NCBI GenBank assembly: GCA_016199305.1
Contig: JACQGZ010000109.1
Coordinates: 1-8,113 of the forward strand
Direction: 5' to 3'
DNA from: Armatimonadota bacterium
GTDB lineage: Bacteria > Sysuimicrobiota > Sysuimicrobiia > Sysuimicrobiales > Humicultoraceae
Length of the DNA: 8,113 nucleotides
The notes beneath the pieces were generated by a model. It did not search any database, was not told the DNA's origin, and saw nothing but the letters and a program-made list of their open reading frames with translations. Positions 1 to 6,234 of the stretch are shown piece after piece. Every line of letters begins with the position of its first letter. Position 1 is the first letter of the stretch. A program made the position numbers and the translations under genes.

Positions 1-3
1 ATA

Positions 4-10
4 CCTCCTC
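4..10 (-). promoter_or_regulatory. Shine-Dalgarno of a leftward gene starting outside the window
   Basis: Read on the minus strand, the first ten bases give GAGGAGGTAT, which contains AGGAGGT, a full match to the anti-Shine-Dalgarno of 16S rRNA. The start codon would lie a few bases left of position 1, so the coding region is not visible. If real, the region 1-219 is a divergent intergenic region shared with the rightward peptide-regulator genes. A chance match cannot be excluded from seven bases. Confidence 0.4.
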
Positions 11-16
11 GGAGAG

Positions 17-84
17 TTCAGTGGGTGCCCTCAGTTTACTTCAGTATCGATGAAATTTCTAGGCCGATCGGCAGGAAGTTCAGT
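17..84. repeat. TTCAGT direct repeats in the divergent intergenic region
   Basis: TTCAGT occurs at 17-22, 40-45 and 79-84, with a one-base variant CTCAGT at 30-35. The outer two copies share the longer AGTTCAGT (15-22 and 77-84). Starts are spaced 13, 10 and 39 bp apart, close to whole helical turns for some pairs. The cluster lies in an A+T-richer patch (about 31-105) between the putative leftward gene and the rightward peptide gene, so it could be a regulator-binding array. No binding protein is identified. Confidence 0.4.
63..72. repeat. Perfect 10-bp palindrome
   Basis: GCCGATCGGC is a perfect palindrome lying between the third and fourth members of the TTCAGT/CTCAGT cluster. It could be part of an operator, but it is short and GC-rich, so chance is possible. 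Confidence 0.3.
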
Positions 85-124
85 CATCCATAAAGAATAT
101 GCGCGATGGGAGACCCGGGGTGGA

Positions 125-219
125 CCGACCTCCCTCCCCTGAGAGGGCGCGGCGGGTCTAAAATTCGCGCCACTTGCCGATAAGGCTAATGCAGACCACC
201 TCAGGGGAGGGAGAATCGG
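125..219 (+). promoter_or_regulatory. Inverted repeat that would sequester the ribosome binding site of the small peptide gene
   Basis: CTCCCTCCCCTGAG (130-143) and CTCAGGGGAGGGAG (200-213) are exact 14-base reverse complements. Beyond a small bulge, CCGA (125-128) also pairs with TCGG (216-219), so the helix would end directly before the GTG start at 220. The right arm contains the whole Shine-Dalgarno tract (204-213). The 56-base loop holds a possible 6-bp hairpin (146-151 with 166-171) and a small one around 174-189. If transcription starts left of 125, this RNA helix would block translation of the peptide gene. If it starts inside the loop, for example from the TAAAAT at 159-164, the arms would instead be two DNA operator sites. 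The sequence does not decide between these. Confidence 0.55.
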
Positions 220-345
220 GTGAGAAGGATCCTAGCTGGACTCCTCCTTGCCCTGTCCCTGGGAGTCCTCCTCCCGGCGGCCGTCGCACCGGCGGCGTTT
301 GCCGGATCGGGAGACATCGACTCCTACGGGGGCACGGCAAGGTAG
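220..345 (+). CDS. Small secreted peptide precursor, candidate signalling propeptide
   Basis: This 41-residue ORF starts at GTG 220 and ends at TAG 343-345. A strong GGGGAGGGAG Shine-Dalgarno sits six bases upstream, and no other in-frame start occurs before the upstream stop at 187. The product has a textbook Sec signal peptide: a basic start (MRR), a hydrophobic core at residues 4-23 rich in Leu and Ala, and an AFA motif at 26-28 as the probable signal peptidase I site. Cleavage would leave GSGDIDSYGGTAR. Length and layout resemble Phr-type propeptides of Bacillus, which are about 40 residues, exported by Sec and trimmed to a C-terminal oligopeptide that binds a TPR receptor. The next gene encodes an XRE-TPR protein of exactly that receptor architecture, 59 bases downstream. 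What is seen is a signal peptide and a good start; the signalling role is inferred from context. Alternatives are a small secreted protein of other function or a leader peptide controlling the regulator. Confidence 0.6.
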   Translation: MRRILAGLLLALSLGVLLPAAVAPAAFAGSGDIDSYGGTAR

Positions 346-369
346 AACCAACCACCTGACCCCTCGCCC

Positions 370-380
370 CGGGTCACCCG
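370..380. repeat. 11-bp palindrome upstream of the TPR regulator
   Basis: CGGGTCACCCG is a perfect inverted repeat around a central C, lying 24 bases before the GTG start of the regulator and 24 bases after the stop of the peptide gene. Its position suits an autoregulatory operator or a small mRNA hairpin between the two genes. There is no T tract after it, so it is not a standard intrinsic terminator. Confidence 0.35.
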
Positions 381-404
381 ACGTGCAGAGCGCGGGGGTG
401 GGCC

Positions 405-1697
405 GTGGCGCTGGGGGCGAGAATTCGGGATCTCCGGAAAGCCCGGGGGCTGACGCAGCGCGTCCTGGCCGGGGATGATCTGTCTGTCAGCCTCATCAGC
501 ATGGTGGAGCACGACAGGGTCCGGCCTTCCCTGTCCACGCTCCGCCTCCTCGCCGACCGCCTGGGCGTCACTCCGGCGTCACTCTTTGAAGAGGCCGGCG
601 GGCCCGCCGAGGCCGAGGCCCGCCTCAGGCACGGAGATGTCCTCCTCCGCCAGCACCAGCTGACCCCAGCGCTCGAAGAGTATCAGGCCGCCCAGACCCT
701 CGCCGGACGGGCCGGGGATCGCCGTCTCCAAACCCGCGCGGACCTGGGACTGGGTCAGGCCCTCCTGGGGCTGCGCCAGTTCGACCTGGCCGACGAGCAC
801 CTGGCGGCGGCCGAGACCGGGGCCGGGGAGCTGGCGGACGCGCGGCTGCAAGGCCTGGCCGCCAACGCACGCGGCCTCCTGGCCATCCGGCAGCGGCGCT
901 TCGCGGCCGCACGCGCTCATCTCGCCGAGGCCCTCGCGCTGAACCGGCAGGCCGACCCCGCCGATCGCCGGCTCGAAGCCGTCATCCTCACGAACCTGGG
1001 GCGCGTTTTTTCGAATCTGGCCCTCCCGATGCAGGCGCTGGCCTGCTTCGACGAGGCGCGTCCGCTGCTGGAAGCCGCCGCCGACCCGGCCGACCTGGCC
1101 GTCCTGCAGATCAATCGCGGCATCGCGGCCATGCAGGAGCGCGCCTTCGACGACGCGGCCCGATACCTGGAGCAGGCCGGCGCGTTCCTGCAGATGCACG
1201 AGAACCTGCAGCTGCTGGGGGCGGTCAAGCGCAATCTGGGGATCCTCCTGCTCGAGCGGGAGGACCCGGCCGCGGCCGAGGCGCTCCTGCGGCAGAGCCT
1301 GGCGATCGCCGACCGCCTGGCCGACGACGCGGGCCGGGCGCAGACACTCACGGAACTCGCGCGGGCCGCCCTGGCGCAGAACCGCACCGCGGAGGCGGGA
1401 GGCCTGGCGGCCGAGGCGATCCGGCTGGCCCGCCAGGTCGAGGACCCGGCCGAGGTGGCACGGGGTACGGCGGTCCTGGGCGCGGTGGCCCGGGCGGAGC
1501 GCCGCTTCGAGGACGCGGCGGCGCACTGCCGCCAGGCCGCGGATTTCTTCGAACGTCTGGCCATGGAGAAGGAGCGCGCCGACGCGCTCCGCGATCTCGG
1601 CTATGCGTATCTGGATGCGGGAAGGGAGGGGGAGGCCGCGCGCGCGTTTGCGCAGGCGTTCGCCGCGCAGAAGGCGTGGACGGCCGCAGGGCGATGA
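405..1697 (+). CDS. XRE-family HTH regulator with C-terminal TPR domain (RRNPP-like)
   Basis: The 430-residue protein begins with an XRE/HTH_3 DNA-binding domain at about residues 3-62, including RIRDLRKARGLTQ and the recognition-helix stretch SVSLISMVEHDRVRPSLSTL. The rest (about 68-430) is alpha-helical TPR repeats. An xLG-type helix A recurs almost exactly every 40 residues (N197, N237, N277, E317, V357, D397), the longer TPR period common in peptide receptors. Three consecutive repeats carry Asn at the same position, a feature that clamps the peptide backbone in RRNPP proteins. Length and layout are close to NprR (about 420 residues), longer than PlcR. It probably binds DNA and is controlled by a small ligand or partner, with the peptide encoded just upstream the obvious candidate. 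GTG 405 is preferred because the HTH begins two residues later and a G-rich tract (393-401) can serve as Shine-Dalgarno. The end overlaps the next gene. The XRE-TPR architecture is clear; peptide binding is inferred. Confidence 0.88.
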   Translation: MALGARIRDLRKARGLTQRVLAGDDLSVSLISMVEHDRVRPSLSTLRLLADRLGVTPASLFEEAGGPAEAEARLRHGDVLLRQHQLTPALEEYQAAQTLAGRAGDRRLQTRADLGLGQALLGLRQFDLADEHLAAAETGAGELADARLQGLAANARGLLAIRQRRFAAARAHLAEALALNRQADPADRRLEAVILTNLGRVFSNLALPMQALACFDEARPLLEAAADPADLAVLQINRGIAAMQERAFDDAARYLEQAGAFLQMHENLQLLGAVKRNLGILLLEREDPAAAEALLRQSLAIADRLADDAGRAQTLTELARAALAQNRTAEAGGLAAEAIRLARQVEDPAEVARGTAVLGAVARAERRFEDAAAHCRQAADFFERLAMEKERADALRDLGYAYLDAGREGEAARAFAQAFAAQKAWTAAGR

Positions 1698-2134
1698 AGA
1701 CGATGACGGCACGGATGGCGCGGACGGCGGAGGAACCGACAGAGGAGGGGATGCTCCGGGAGCTGGCCGACCTCGCCAGCGCCCGGGAACTGAAGCTGCG
1801 CGAACTGGCCCTGATCAGCCGGGGACGGGCCGGGGCGGCCCCGGCGCCTCAGAGCCAGGGCGTGGTACAGGAGGTGCTCGCCGAGGTGGACGTCGAGGGG
1901 GCCACCTACCGCCTCACCCGCCTGCGGGAGCGGCCGCCCTCGGTCGATGTGACGCCGCGCGAACTGGAGATCGCGCGCCTGGTGGCCCGGGGGCTGGCCA
2001 CGAAAGAGATCAGCGTCGAACTGCGGATCAGCAGCTGGACGGTCCTCACCCACCTCCGCCGTCTCTTCACCCGGCTGGGCGTGAACACCCGCTCGGCGAT
2101 GGTCAAGCGGCTCAGCGACGAGGGGCTGGTCTGA
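1694..2134 (+). CDS. LuxR-type (GerE) HTH transcriptional regulator
   Basis: The 146-residue protein has a C-terminal LuxR/GerE DNA-binding domain at about residues 85-142: VTPRELEIARLVARGLATKEI, then ISSWTVLTHLRRLFTRLGV as the HTH with its recognition helix, ending RSAMVKRL. The N-terminal half shows no receiver or autoinducer domain. It has a charged helix (about 20-44) and a short beta-like stretch around VEGATYRLTRL (68-77). The ATG at 1694 overlaps the stop of the TPR regulator as ATGA, a usual sign of translational coupling, so it is preferred over a GTG at 1676 in the same frame. Co-translation with the TPR regulator suggests that the two act together, for example as partner or as relay of the output. 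Targets cannot be seen. The stop codon lies one base from the stop of the convergent oxidase operon. Confidence 0.85.
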   Translation: MKTMTARMARTAEEPTEEGMLRELADLASARELKLRELALISRGRAGAAPAPQSQGVVQEVLAEVDVEGATYRLTRLRERPPSVDVTPRELEIARLVARGLATKEISVELRISSWTVLTHLRRLFTRLGVNTRSAMVKRLSDEGLV

Positions 2135-2135
2135 C

Positions 2136-2720
2136 TCAGTACAGCACGTTGAGCAGCAGGTAGACGACCTGGCCCAGCGCCAGGCTGATCGACCAGGCCA
2201 ATACCGCCCACCGCCCGACGCGCGGGTGCGCCGTGCGCGGGATCTCCCCGATCCGGTAGGTCAGGCCGATCAGCAGGTTGTGCACCACCAGCGGCACCGA
2301 CAGGATGGAGAGCGAGATGTGCACGGTGAGCACCGGCAGGTAGAGATAGGTCCGCACCGCCGCCGGCCCCGGGAAGGCCTTCACCCCGCCCAGAGCCACC
2401 CGCGTGACGTAAAGGATCAGGAAGAGGGAGATGCAGCCCGCCGCCACCAGCATCAGGGCGCGGTGGGCGCGCACGCGGCCGGCCAGGATCGCCCGCCAAC
2501 CCGCGATCAGACAGACCAGGGCCGTGGCGTTCACCAGCGCGATGATCGCCGGCGCCGCGGCGACGAGGGCCGCCACCACCGCGGGGAGGGCGACGGGGGG
2601 TTCCGCGGAGAGCGCCGCGCCCAGGGCGGCGTAGGCCGCCAGCGAGATGGCGGCCGTGCCGAGCAGCGGCGAGCGCCGCCTCCCCGGCGGGACAGTTCGA
2701 TCGGCGCCGGCGGAAGACAT
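2136..2720 (-). CDS. DUF420 membrane protein, CtaM/YozB-like oxidase assembly factor
   Basis: About 194 residues with five predicted membrane segments (roughly 19-39, 45-75, 88-108, 125-151, 168-192). Histidines lie where DUF420 proteins keep them: AHRALM (H86), TVHISL (H134), VVHNL (H147) and TAHPRVGRW (H165). The family includes YozB/CtaM, needed for maturation of haem-copper oxidases in Gram-positive bacteria. Its place as last gene of this oxidase operon supports that role. The start is ATG 2720, directly after an alternative GTG at 2723. No strong Shine-Dalgarno precedes either, so expression may depend on coupling to the upstream gene, whose stop is about 44 bases away. The family assignment is from motif pattern and context, without a search. 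Confidence 0.78.
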   Translation of the reverse strand: MSSAGADRTVPPGRRRSPLLGTAAISLAAYAALGAALSAEPPVALPAVVAALVAAAPAIIALVNATALVCLIAGWRAILAGRVRAHRALMLVAAGCISLFLILYVTRVALGGVKAFPGPAAVRTYLYLPVLTVHISLSILSVPLVVHNLLIGLTYRIGEIPRTAHPRVGRWAVLAWSISLALGQVVYLLLNVLY

Positions 2721-2764
2721 CACGGGTTCGAGCGGAACCGGGAGACGGCGCGCCGCCCGGCCCG

Positions 2765-3079
2765 CTAGCGCCGCAGGTGGAAGGCGTTCAGGGCGTCGGG
2801 GACCACGCCCCCGACGAGCGCGGCGATCAGGATCAGCGGGGTGAGCACCAGGTAGACCAGGTTCAGCCGCTCATACCGCAGGTGCATGAAGTAGGCGACG
2901 ATCAGGGCCGCCTTCATCAGCGAGAGGACCAACAGCAGGCTCACCAGCAAAGCCCGCTCCAGCCTCAGCGCGACGGCGCCGATCTCGATGACCGTGAAGA
3001 GGAGCAGCCAGACCCAGGTGACGACGTAGGTCTGGTACCATCGCCCGCCGCCGTGCGCCGCGCCCGTACCCTCCGTCAC
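2765..3079 (-). CDS. ctaF: Cytochrome c oxidase subunit IV (prokaryotic COX4 type)
   Basis: A 104-residue protein with three membrane segments (about 16-36, 43-64, 73-93) and the signature [17 protein letters not shown] at 56-72, characteristic of the small bacterial subunit IV (CtaF/CyoD-like) of haem-copper oxidases. It is an accessory membrane subunit that stabilises the complex and holds no cofactor. The start is GTG 3079 with a GGGGGGAG Shine-Dalgarno about six bases before it. The gene lies 19 bases after ctaE. Length is normal for the family. Confidence 0.85.
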   Translation of the reverse strand: MTEGTGAAHGGGRWYQTYVVTWVWLLLFTVIEIGAVALRLERALLVSLLLVLSLMKAALIVAYFMHLRYERLNLVYLVLTPLILIAALVGGVVPDALNAFHLRR

Positions 3080-3098
3080 GCCGTCTCCCCCCTGCCGC

Positions 3099-3728
3099 TC
3101 AGATCAGATACAGCAGCGTGAAGATGAAGACCCAGACCAGATCGACGAAGTGCCAGTACAGGCCGGCCACCTCGATCGTCTCGCCGGAGAACCTGCCGCG
3201 CGCCGCCTGCAGCGCTTTGATGATCAGGTAGATGACCCCGCTGGTGACGTGCCCGCCGTGAAAGCCGGTGATGACGAAGAAGGTGGCGGGGAACATCGGC
3301 GGGATGCCCTCGGCGTGCCCGACCCAGCCGGTCAGGCGCGCGCCCTCCCGGATGAAGGACGTCCACTCGAAGGCCTGCATGCCGAGAAAGGCGAGGCCGC
3401 CCAGGATGGTCAGGCCGAGGAAGCGGGTGACCAGCCGCCGGTCACCCCGCCGGGCCGCCCCCACCGCCACCGCCATCGTCGCGCTGCTGCAGATGAGGAT
3501 GAAGGTCATCGGGCCGACCACGGCGGTGATATTGAAGAAGTCGGCCTGACGCGGCCACGCCCCGGAGGTCAGGCGCATCGCCCCATACCCCGAGAGCAGC
3601 GCCGCAAAGGTGAGGGCGTCCGAGAGGAGGAACAGCCACATCATCAACTTCGGCCAGGGGACGGCAAACGGGGATTCCCCGCCCCCCCAGGCCGTTGCCC
3701 TCACGCGCCGCTGCTCGCCCACCTCCAT
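3099..3728 (-). CDS. ctaE: Cytochrome c oxidase subunit III
   Basis: A 209-residue, five-helix subunit III, the short bacterial form. Segments lie at about 24-51, 64-90, 101-125, 146-170 and 187-209. Family motifs are [14 protein letters not shown], with the conserved membrane Glu at 121, [20 protein letters not shown], and the C-terminal [14 protein letters not shown]. Subunit III supports proton uptake and stabilises the catalytic core in the membrane. The reading frame is open for about 700 bases further upstream, but ATG 3728 is chosen because the family homology begins soon after it. An AGGAG five bases upstream overlaps the TAG stop of the preceding gene (TAGGAG). The gap to that gene is 8 bases. 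Confidence 0.93.
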   Translation of the reverse strand: MEVGEQRRVRATAWGGGESPFAVPWPKLMMWLFLLSDALTFAALLSGYGAMRLTSGAWPRQADFFNITAVVGPMTFILICSSATMAVAVGAARRGDRRLVTRFLGLTILGGLAFLGMQAFEWTSFIREGARLTGWVGHAEGIPPMFPATFFVITGFHGGHVTSGVIYLIIKALQAARGRFSGETIEVAGLYWHFVDLVWVFIFTLLYLI

Positions 3729-3736
3729 CTCGGCTC

Positions 3737-4375
3737 CTAGATGAAGAAAAGGATAAGGAACACGTACACCCACAGCCCGGCTAAGAAGTGCCAGTAGAGC
3801 GCCGCGCCTTCCACCGCGGGCCCATCCGTCCGCCGCAGGGCATAACCCAGGCCGCCCAGCCCGCCCAGCAGGTGCAGGCCGTGCACCGCGGTGAGCAGGT
3901 AGAAGAAGGCGCTGTGCGGACTGCTGCGCATGAAGACTCCGGCATCGATCAACTGCCGCCACGCCGCGATCTGTCCCAGCAGGAAGAGCGCGCCCAGGCC
4001 GGACGCCACCGCCAGCCCCCGCCGCAGGCGCTCTCCCTCGCCGCGCCGCCAGGCGCGCCGGGCCCACTCCAGGGCGGCGCTGCTGGCCGCCAGGACCGCG
4101 GTGTTCACCCAGAGCAGGCCGGGCAGCGGGACGGGCGTCCAATCGGGGGCGTTGCGCCGGGAGAGGTAGGATGCGGTGAAGGCCACGAAGAGCATCGTCA
4201 CGGCCACCAGGAGGGTCCAGAGGCCCACGCGGGCGGTGGCGACGGGGGAGGGCTCGGCGCCCCACCCGGAACCGCCGCCATCGCCAAAGGCCGGCGGCAC
4301 CGCGGCGTGGCCGTTTCCACCGGCCGGCAGCGTCGCCTCCGGAGGTCTCGTCTTCTCCAGCATCCGGCTGGCCAT
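3737..4375 (-). CDS. Second, divergent cytochrome c oxidase subunit III-like protein
   Basis: A 212-residue protein with five membrane segments (about 50-71, 86-104, 119-138, 155-180, 190-212) after a Gly/Pro-rich soluble N-terminus of about 45 residues. The motifs [18 protein letters not shown] and the C-terminal [15 protein letters not shown] place it in the subunit III superfamily. The conserved membrane Glu of subunit III is Ala here (QIAAW, A138, against QAFEW in the neighbouring ctaE). The Asp of the YWHFxD motif is also Ala (A199). The gene sits between subunit I and the canonical subunit III. Tandem subunit III genes occur in some bacterial oxidase operons, and this one is probably a structural subunit or a partner of the first. 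The start is ATG 4375 or the adjacent GTG 4378, about 10 bases after the ctaD stop; ATG 4363 is possible. Confidence 0.82.
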   Translation of the reverse strand: MASRMLEKTRPPEATLPAGGNGHAAVPPAFGDGGGSGWGAEPSPVATARVGLWTLLVAVTMLFVAFTASYLSRRNAPDWTPVPLPGLLWVNTAVLAASSAALEWARRAWRRGEGERLRRGLAVASGLGALFLLGQIAAWRQLIDAGVFMRSSPHSAFFYLLTAVHGLHLLGGLGGLGYALRRTDGPAVEGAALYWHFLAGLWVYVFLILFFI

Positions 4376-4386
4376 CACCGCGCCGC

Positions 4387-6234
4387 CTATCCGCGCCCGC
4401 CCCGGGCGTGCTCGTCACCCTGCACGCCGTCTCCACCGGGGGCAGGGCCCTGCCCGTCGCCGGCCGGCACCGGCACCCCCGCCGGATGAGACTGCGGGAT
4501 GAAGTCCTCGGCGGCGCCGGGCGGGCTGTACTCGTAGGCCCAGCGATGTACCGTCGGCAGGTGCGCCCCCCAGTTGCCGTGCGGGGGCGGGGAAGGCGCC
4601 TGCCACTCTAGCGTCGTGGCCCCCCAGGGGTTCGTCTCCGCCTTGGGCCCGCGGAAGGCGGAGCGGAAGAAGTTGACCAGGAAGATGAACTGTGCGGCGA
4701 AGAGGATGAAGGCGCCGATGGACACGACGATGTTGATCGGCTGCAGCCCCTGCAGGTGCGCGTACAGCGCCGGCGAGTAGATGCGGCGCATCATCCCCAT
4801 CATCCCGGCGTAGTGCATGGGGAAGAAGGTCAGGTAGGCGGCGGGGAAGGAGAGCCAGAAATGCCACTTCCCCAGCCGCTCGGACATCATCCGCCCGAAC
4901 ATCTTGGGGAACCAGAAGTAGGTCCCGGCGAAGGCCGCGAAGATCGCGGCCAGTCCCATGACGAAGTGGAAGTGCGCCACCACGAAAAAGGTGTCCTGGA
5001 GGTAGATGTCCACCGGGGGCTGGCCCAGCATGATCCCGGTGAGCCCGCCGGTGACGAAGAGCGAGAGGAAGCCCAGGGTGAAGAGCATCGCGCTGGTGAA
5101 CCGGATCTTCGCCCGCCAGAGCGTAGCCAGCCAGTTGAAGGTCTTGATGGCCGAGGGCACCGCGATGATCAGTGTCGTGGTCATAAAGGCCGTGCCCAGC
5201 AGCGGGTGCATGCCGCTGGTGTACATGTGGTGCCCCCAGACCAGGAAGGAGAGGAAGGCGATGGCCACGATCGAGGCCACCATGAAGCGGTAACCGAAGA
5301 TCGGCTTGCGCGCGTTGTTGGCCAGGATATCTGACACCATCCCCATCGGCGGCAGGATCAGGACATACACCTCCGGGTGCCCGAGGAACCAGAAGAGGTG
5401 CTGCCAGAGCAGCGGGTTGCCTCCGGCGTGATCCACCGGCACCGTGCCCACGATCAGCCCGGCGGGGACGAAGAAACTCGTCCCGCCCATCCGGTCGAAG
5501 AGCAGCATGATCGCCGCCGCCAGCAGGACGGGAAAGGCCAGCAGCGAGAGGACGGCGGTGACAAACAGCCCCCAGATCGTCAGGGGCAGCCGCAGCATGG
5601 ACATCCCGCGCGCCCGCAATTGCAGCACCGTGGTGATGTAGTTCAGCGAGCCCAAGAGGAAGGCGACGATGAGGATGGCCAGGCTGATCAGCCAGAGGGT
5701 CTGACCCATCCCGGAGCCCGGCGCCGCCTGCGGCAGCGCGGAGAGCGGCGGATAGGCGGTCCACCCGCCGCCCGCCGCCCCGCCGGCGACAAAGAAGGAC
5801 GCCAGCAGAACGATCACGGCCGGCGGATAGAGCCAGTACGAGATCGCGTTGAGGAAGGGGAAGGCCATGTCCCGCGCGCCGATCTGCAGCGGGATGAGGA
5901 AGTTGCCGAACCCGCCGGTGAGCAGGGTGGTGAGGACGAAGAAGATCATGATCGTCCCGTGCATCGTCACCGAGGCCAGGTAGAAGGCCGGCGTCATCTC
6001 CCCGCCGGGCATCCCGCCCGGGAGGAGGCTGCCCAGGATCGGCCAGGCGCGCCCGGGCCACGCCAGCTGCAGGCGGACGAACATCGCCAGCAGCCCGCCC
6101 AGCACCGCCATGAACATCGAGGTGAAGGCGTACTGGAGACCGATGATCTTGTGGTCGGTGGAGAAGATGTACTTGCGCCAGAAACTCAGTTCGTGACCGG
6201 TGTGCGCCTCGGCATGCGCCGTCGCCGCGTCCAT
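4387..6234 (-). CDS. ctaD: Cytochrome c oxidase subunit I, A1-type haem-copper oxidase
   Basis: The 615-residue catalytic subunit, which reduces O2 to water and pumps protons. All cofactor ligands are present: H92 in TMHGTIM and H423 in VVAHFHFV (low-spin haem a), H421 (haem a3), and H286 in LGHPEVY with H335 and H336 in WGHHMYTSGM (CuB). Y290 is the residue that cross-links to H286. E288 in GHPEVY marks the A1 family. D122 (GARDMAFP), N111 and N129 suit the D channel, and K364 (SAIKTFNWL) the K channel. Q413 in LQDTFFVV replaces the usual His of the Mg site, while D414 is kept. About a dozen hydrophobic helices span residues 28-525. A hydrophilic tail from about 526 ends in a Gly-rich charged stretch. 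ATG 6234 has GGAG and AAGGAG upstream and starts with a normal N-terminus. Confidence 0.97.
   Translation of the reverse strand: MDAATAHAEAHTGHELSFWRKYIFSTDHKIIGLQYAFTSMFMAVLGGLLAMFVRLQLAWPGRAWPILGSLLPGGMPGGEMTPAFYLASVTMHGTIMIFFVLTTLLTGGFGNFLIPLQIGARDMAFPFLNAISYWLYPPAVIVLLASFFVAGGAAGGGWTAYPPLSALPQAAPGSGMGQTLWLISLAILIVAFLLGSLNYITTVLQLRARGMSMLRLPLTIWGLFVTAVLSLLAFPVLLAAAIMLLFDRMGGTSFFVPAGLIVGTVPVDHAGGNPLLWQHLFWFLGHPEVYVLILPPMGMVSDILANNARKPIFGYRFMVASIVAIAFLSFLVWGHHMYTSGMHPLLGTAFMTTTLIIAVPSAIKTFNWLATLWRAKIRFTSAMLFTLGFLSLFVTGGLTGIMLGQPPVDIYLQDTFFVVAHFHFVMGLAAIFAAFAGTYFWFPKMFGRMMSERLGKWHFWLSFPAAYLTFFPMHYAGMMGMMRRIYSPALYAHLQGLQPINIVVSIGAFILFAAQFIFLVNFFRSAFRGPKAETNPWGATTLEWQAPSPPPHGNWGAHLPTVHRWAYEYSPPGAAEDFIPQSHPAGVPVPAGDGQGPAPGGDGVQGDEHARGGRG

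Noticed and set aside
159..164. TAAAAT as a -10 promoter element
   Set aside because: It matches the consensus at five of six bases, but the position 17 bp upstream (136-141) has no acceptable -35 hexamer. It is kept only as a possibility in the inverted-repeat entry.
174..359. 61-residue plus-strand ORF overlapping the signal-peptide ORF
   Set aside because: It has no Shine-Dalgarno, signal peptide or hydrophobic pattern, whereas the frame starting at 220 has all of these.
1..404. CRISPR array, tRNA or other known structured RNA
   Set aside because: The TTCAGT copies are short and irregularly spaced, so they are not CRISPR repeats. No cloverleaf or known riboswitch core was recognised.
579..1712. 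Long minus-strand ORF opposite the TPR regulator
   Set aside because: It is a shadow frame caused by high G+C. The plus strand encodes clear HTH and TPR motifs, while this product has no recognisable domain and is rich in Arg, Gly and Gln.
3729..4436. In-frame upstream extension of ctaE
   Set aside because: Subunit III homology begins after ATG 3728, which has its own Shine-Dalgarno. The extension overlaps the real second subunit III gene and the end of ctaD in another frame.
4415..6061. 548-residue minus-strand ORF overlapping ctaD in another frame
   Set aside because: It is an out-of-frame shadow of ctaD rich in Arg, Ala, Gly and Pro. The ctaD frame contains all the oxidase ligands.
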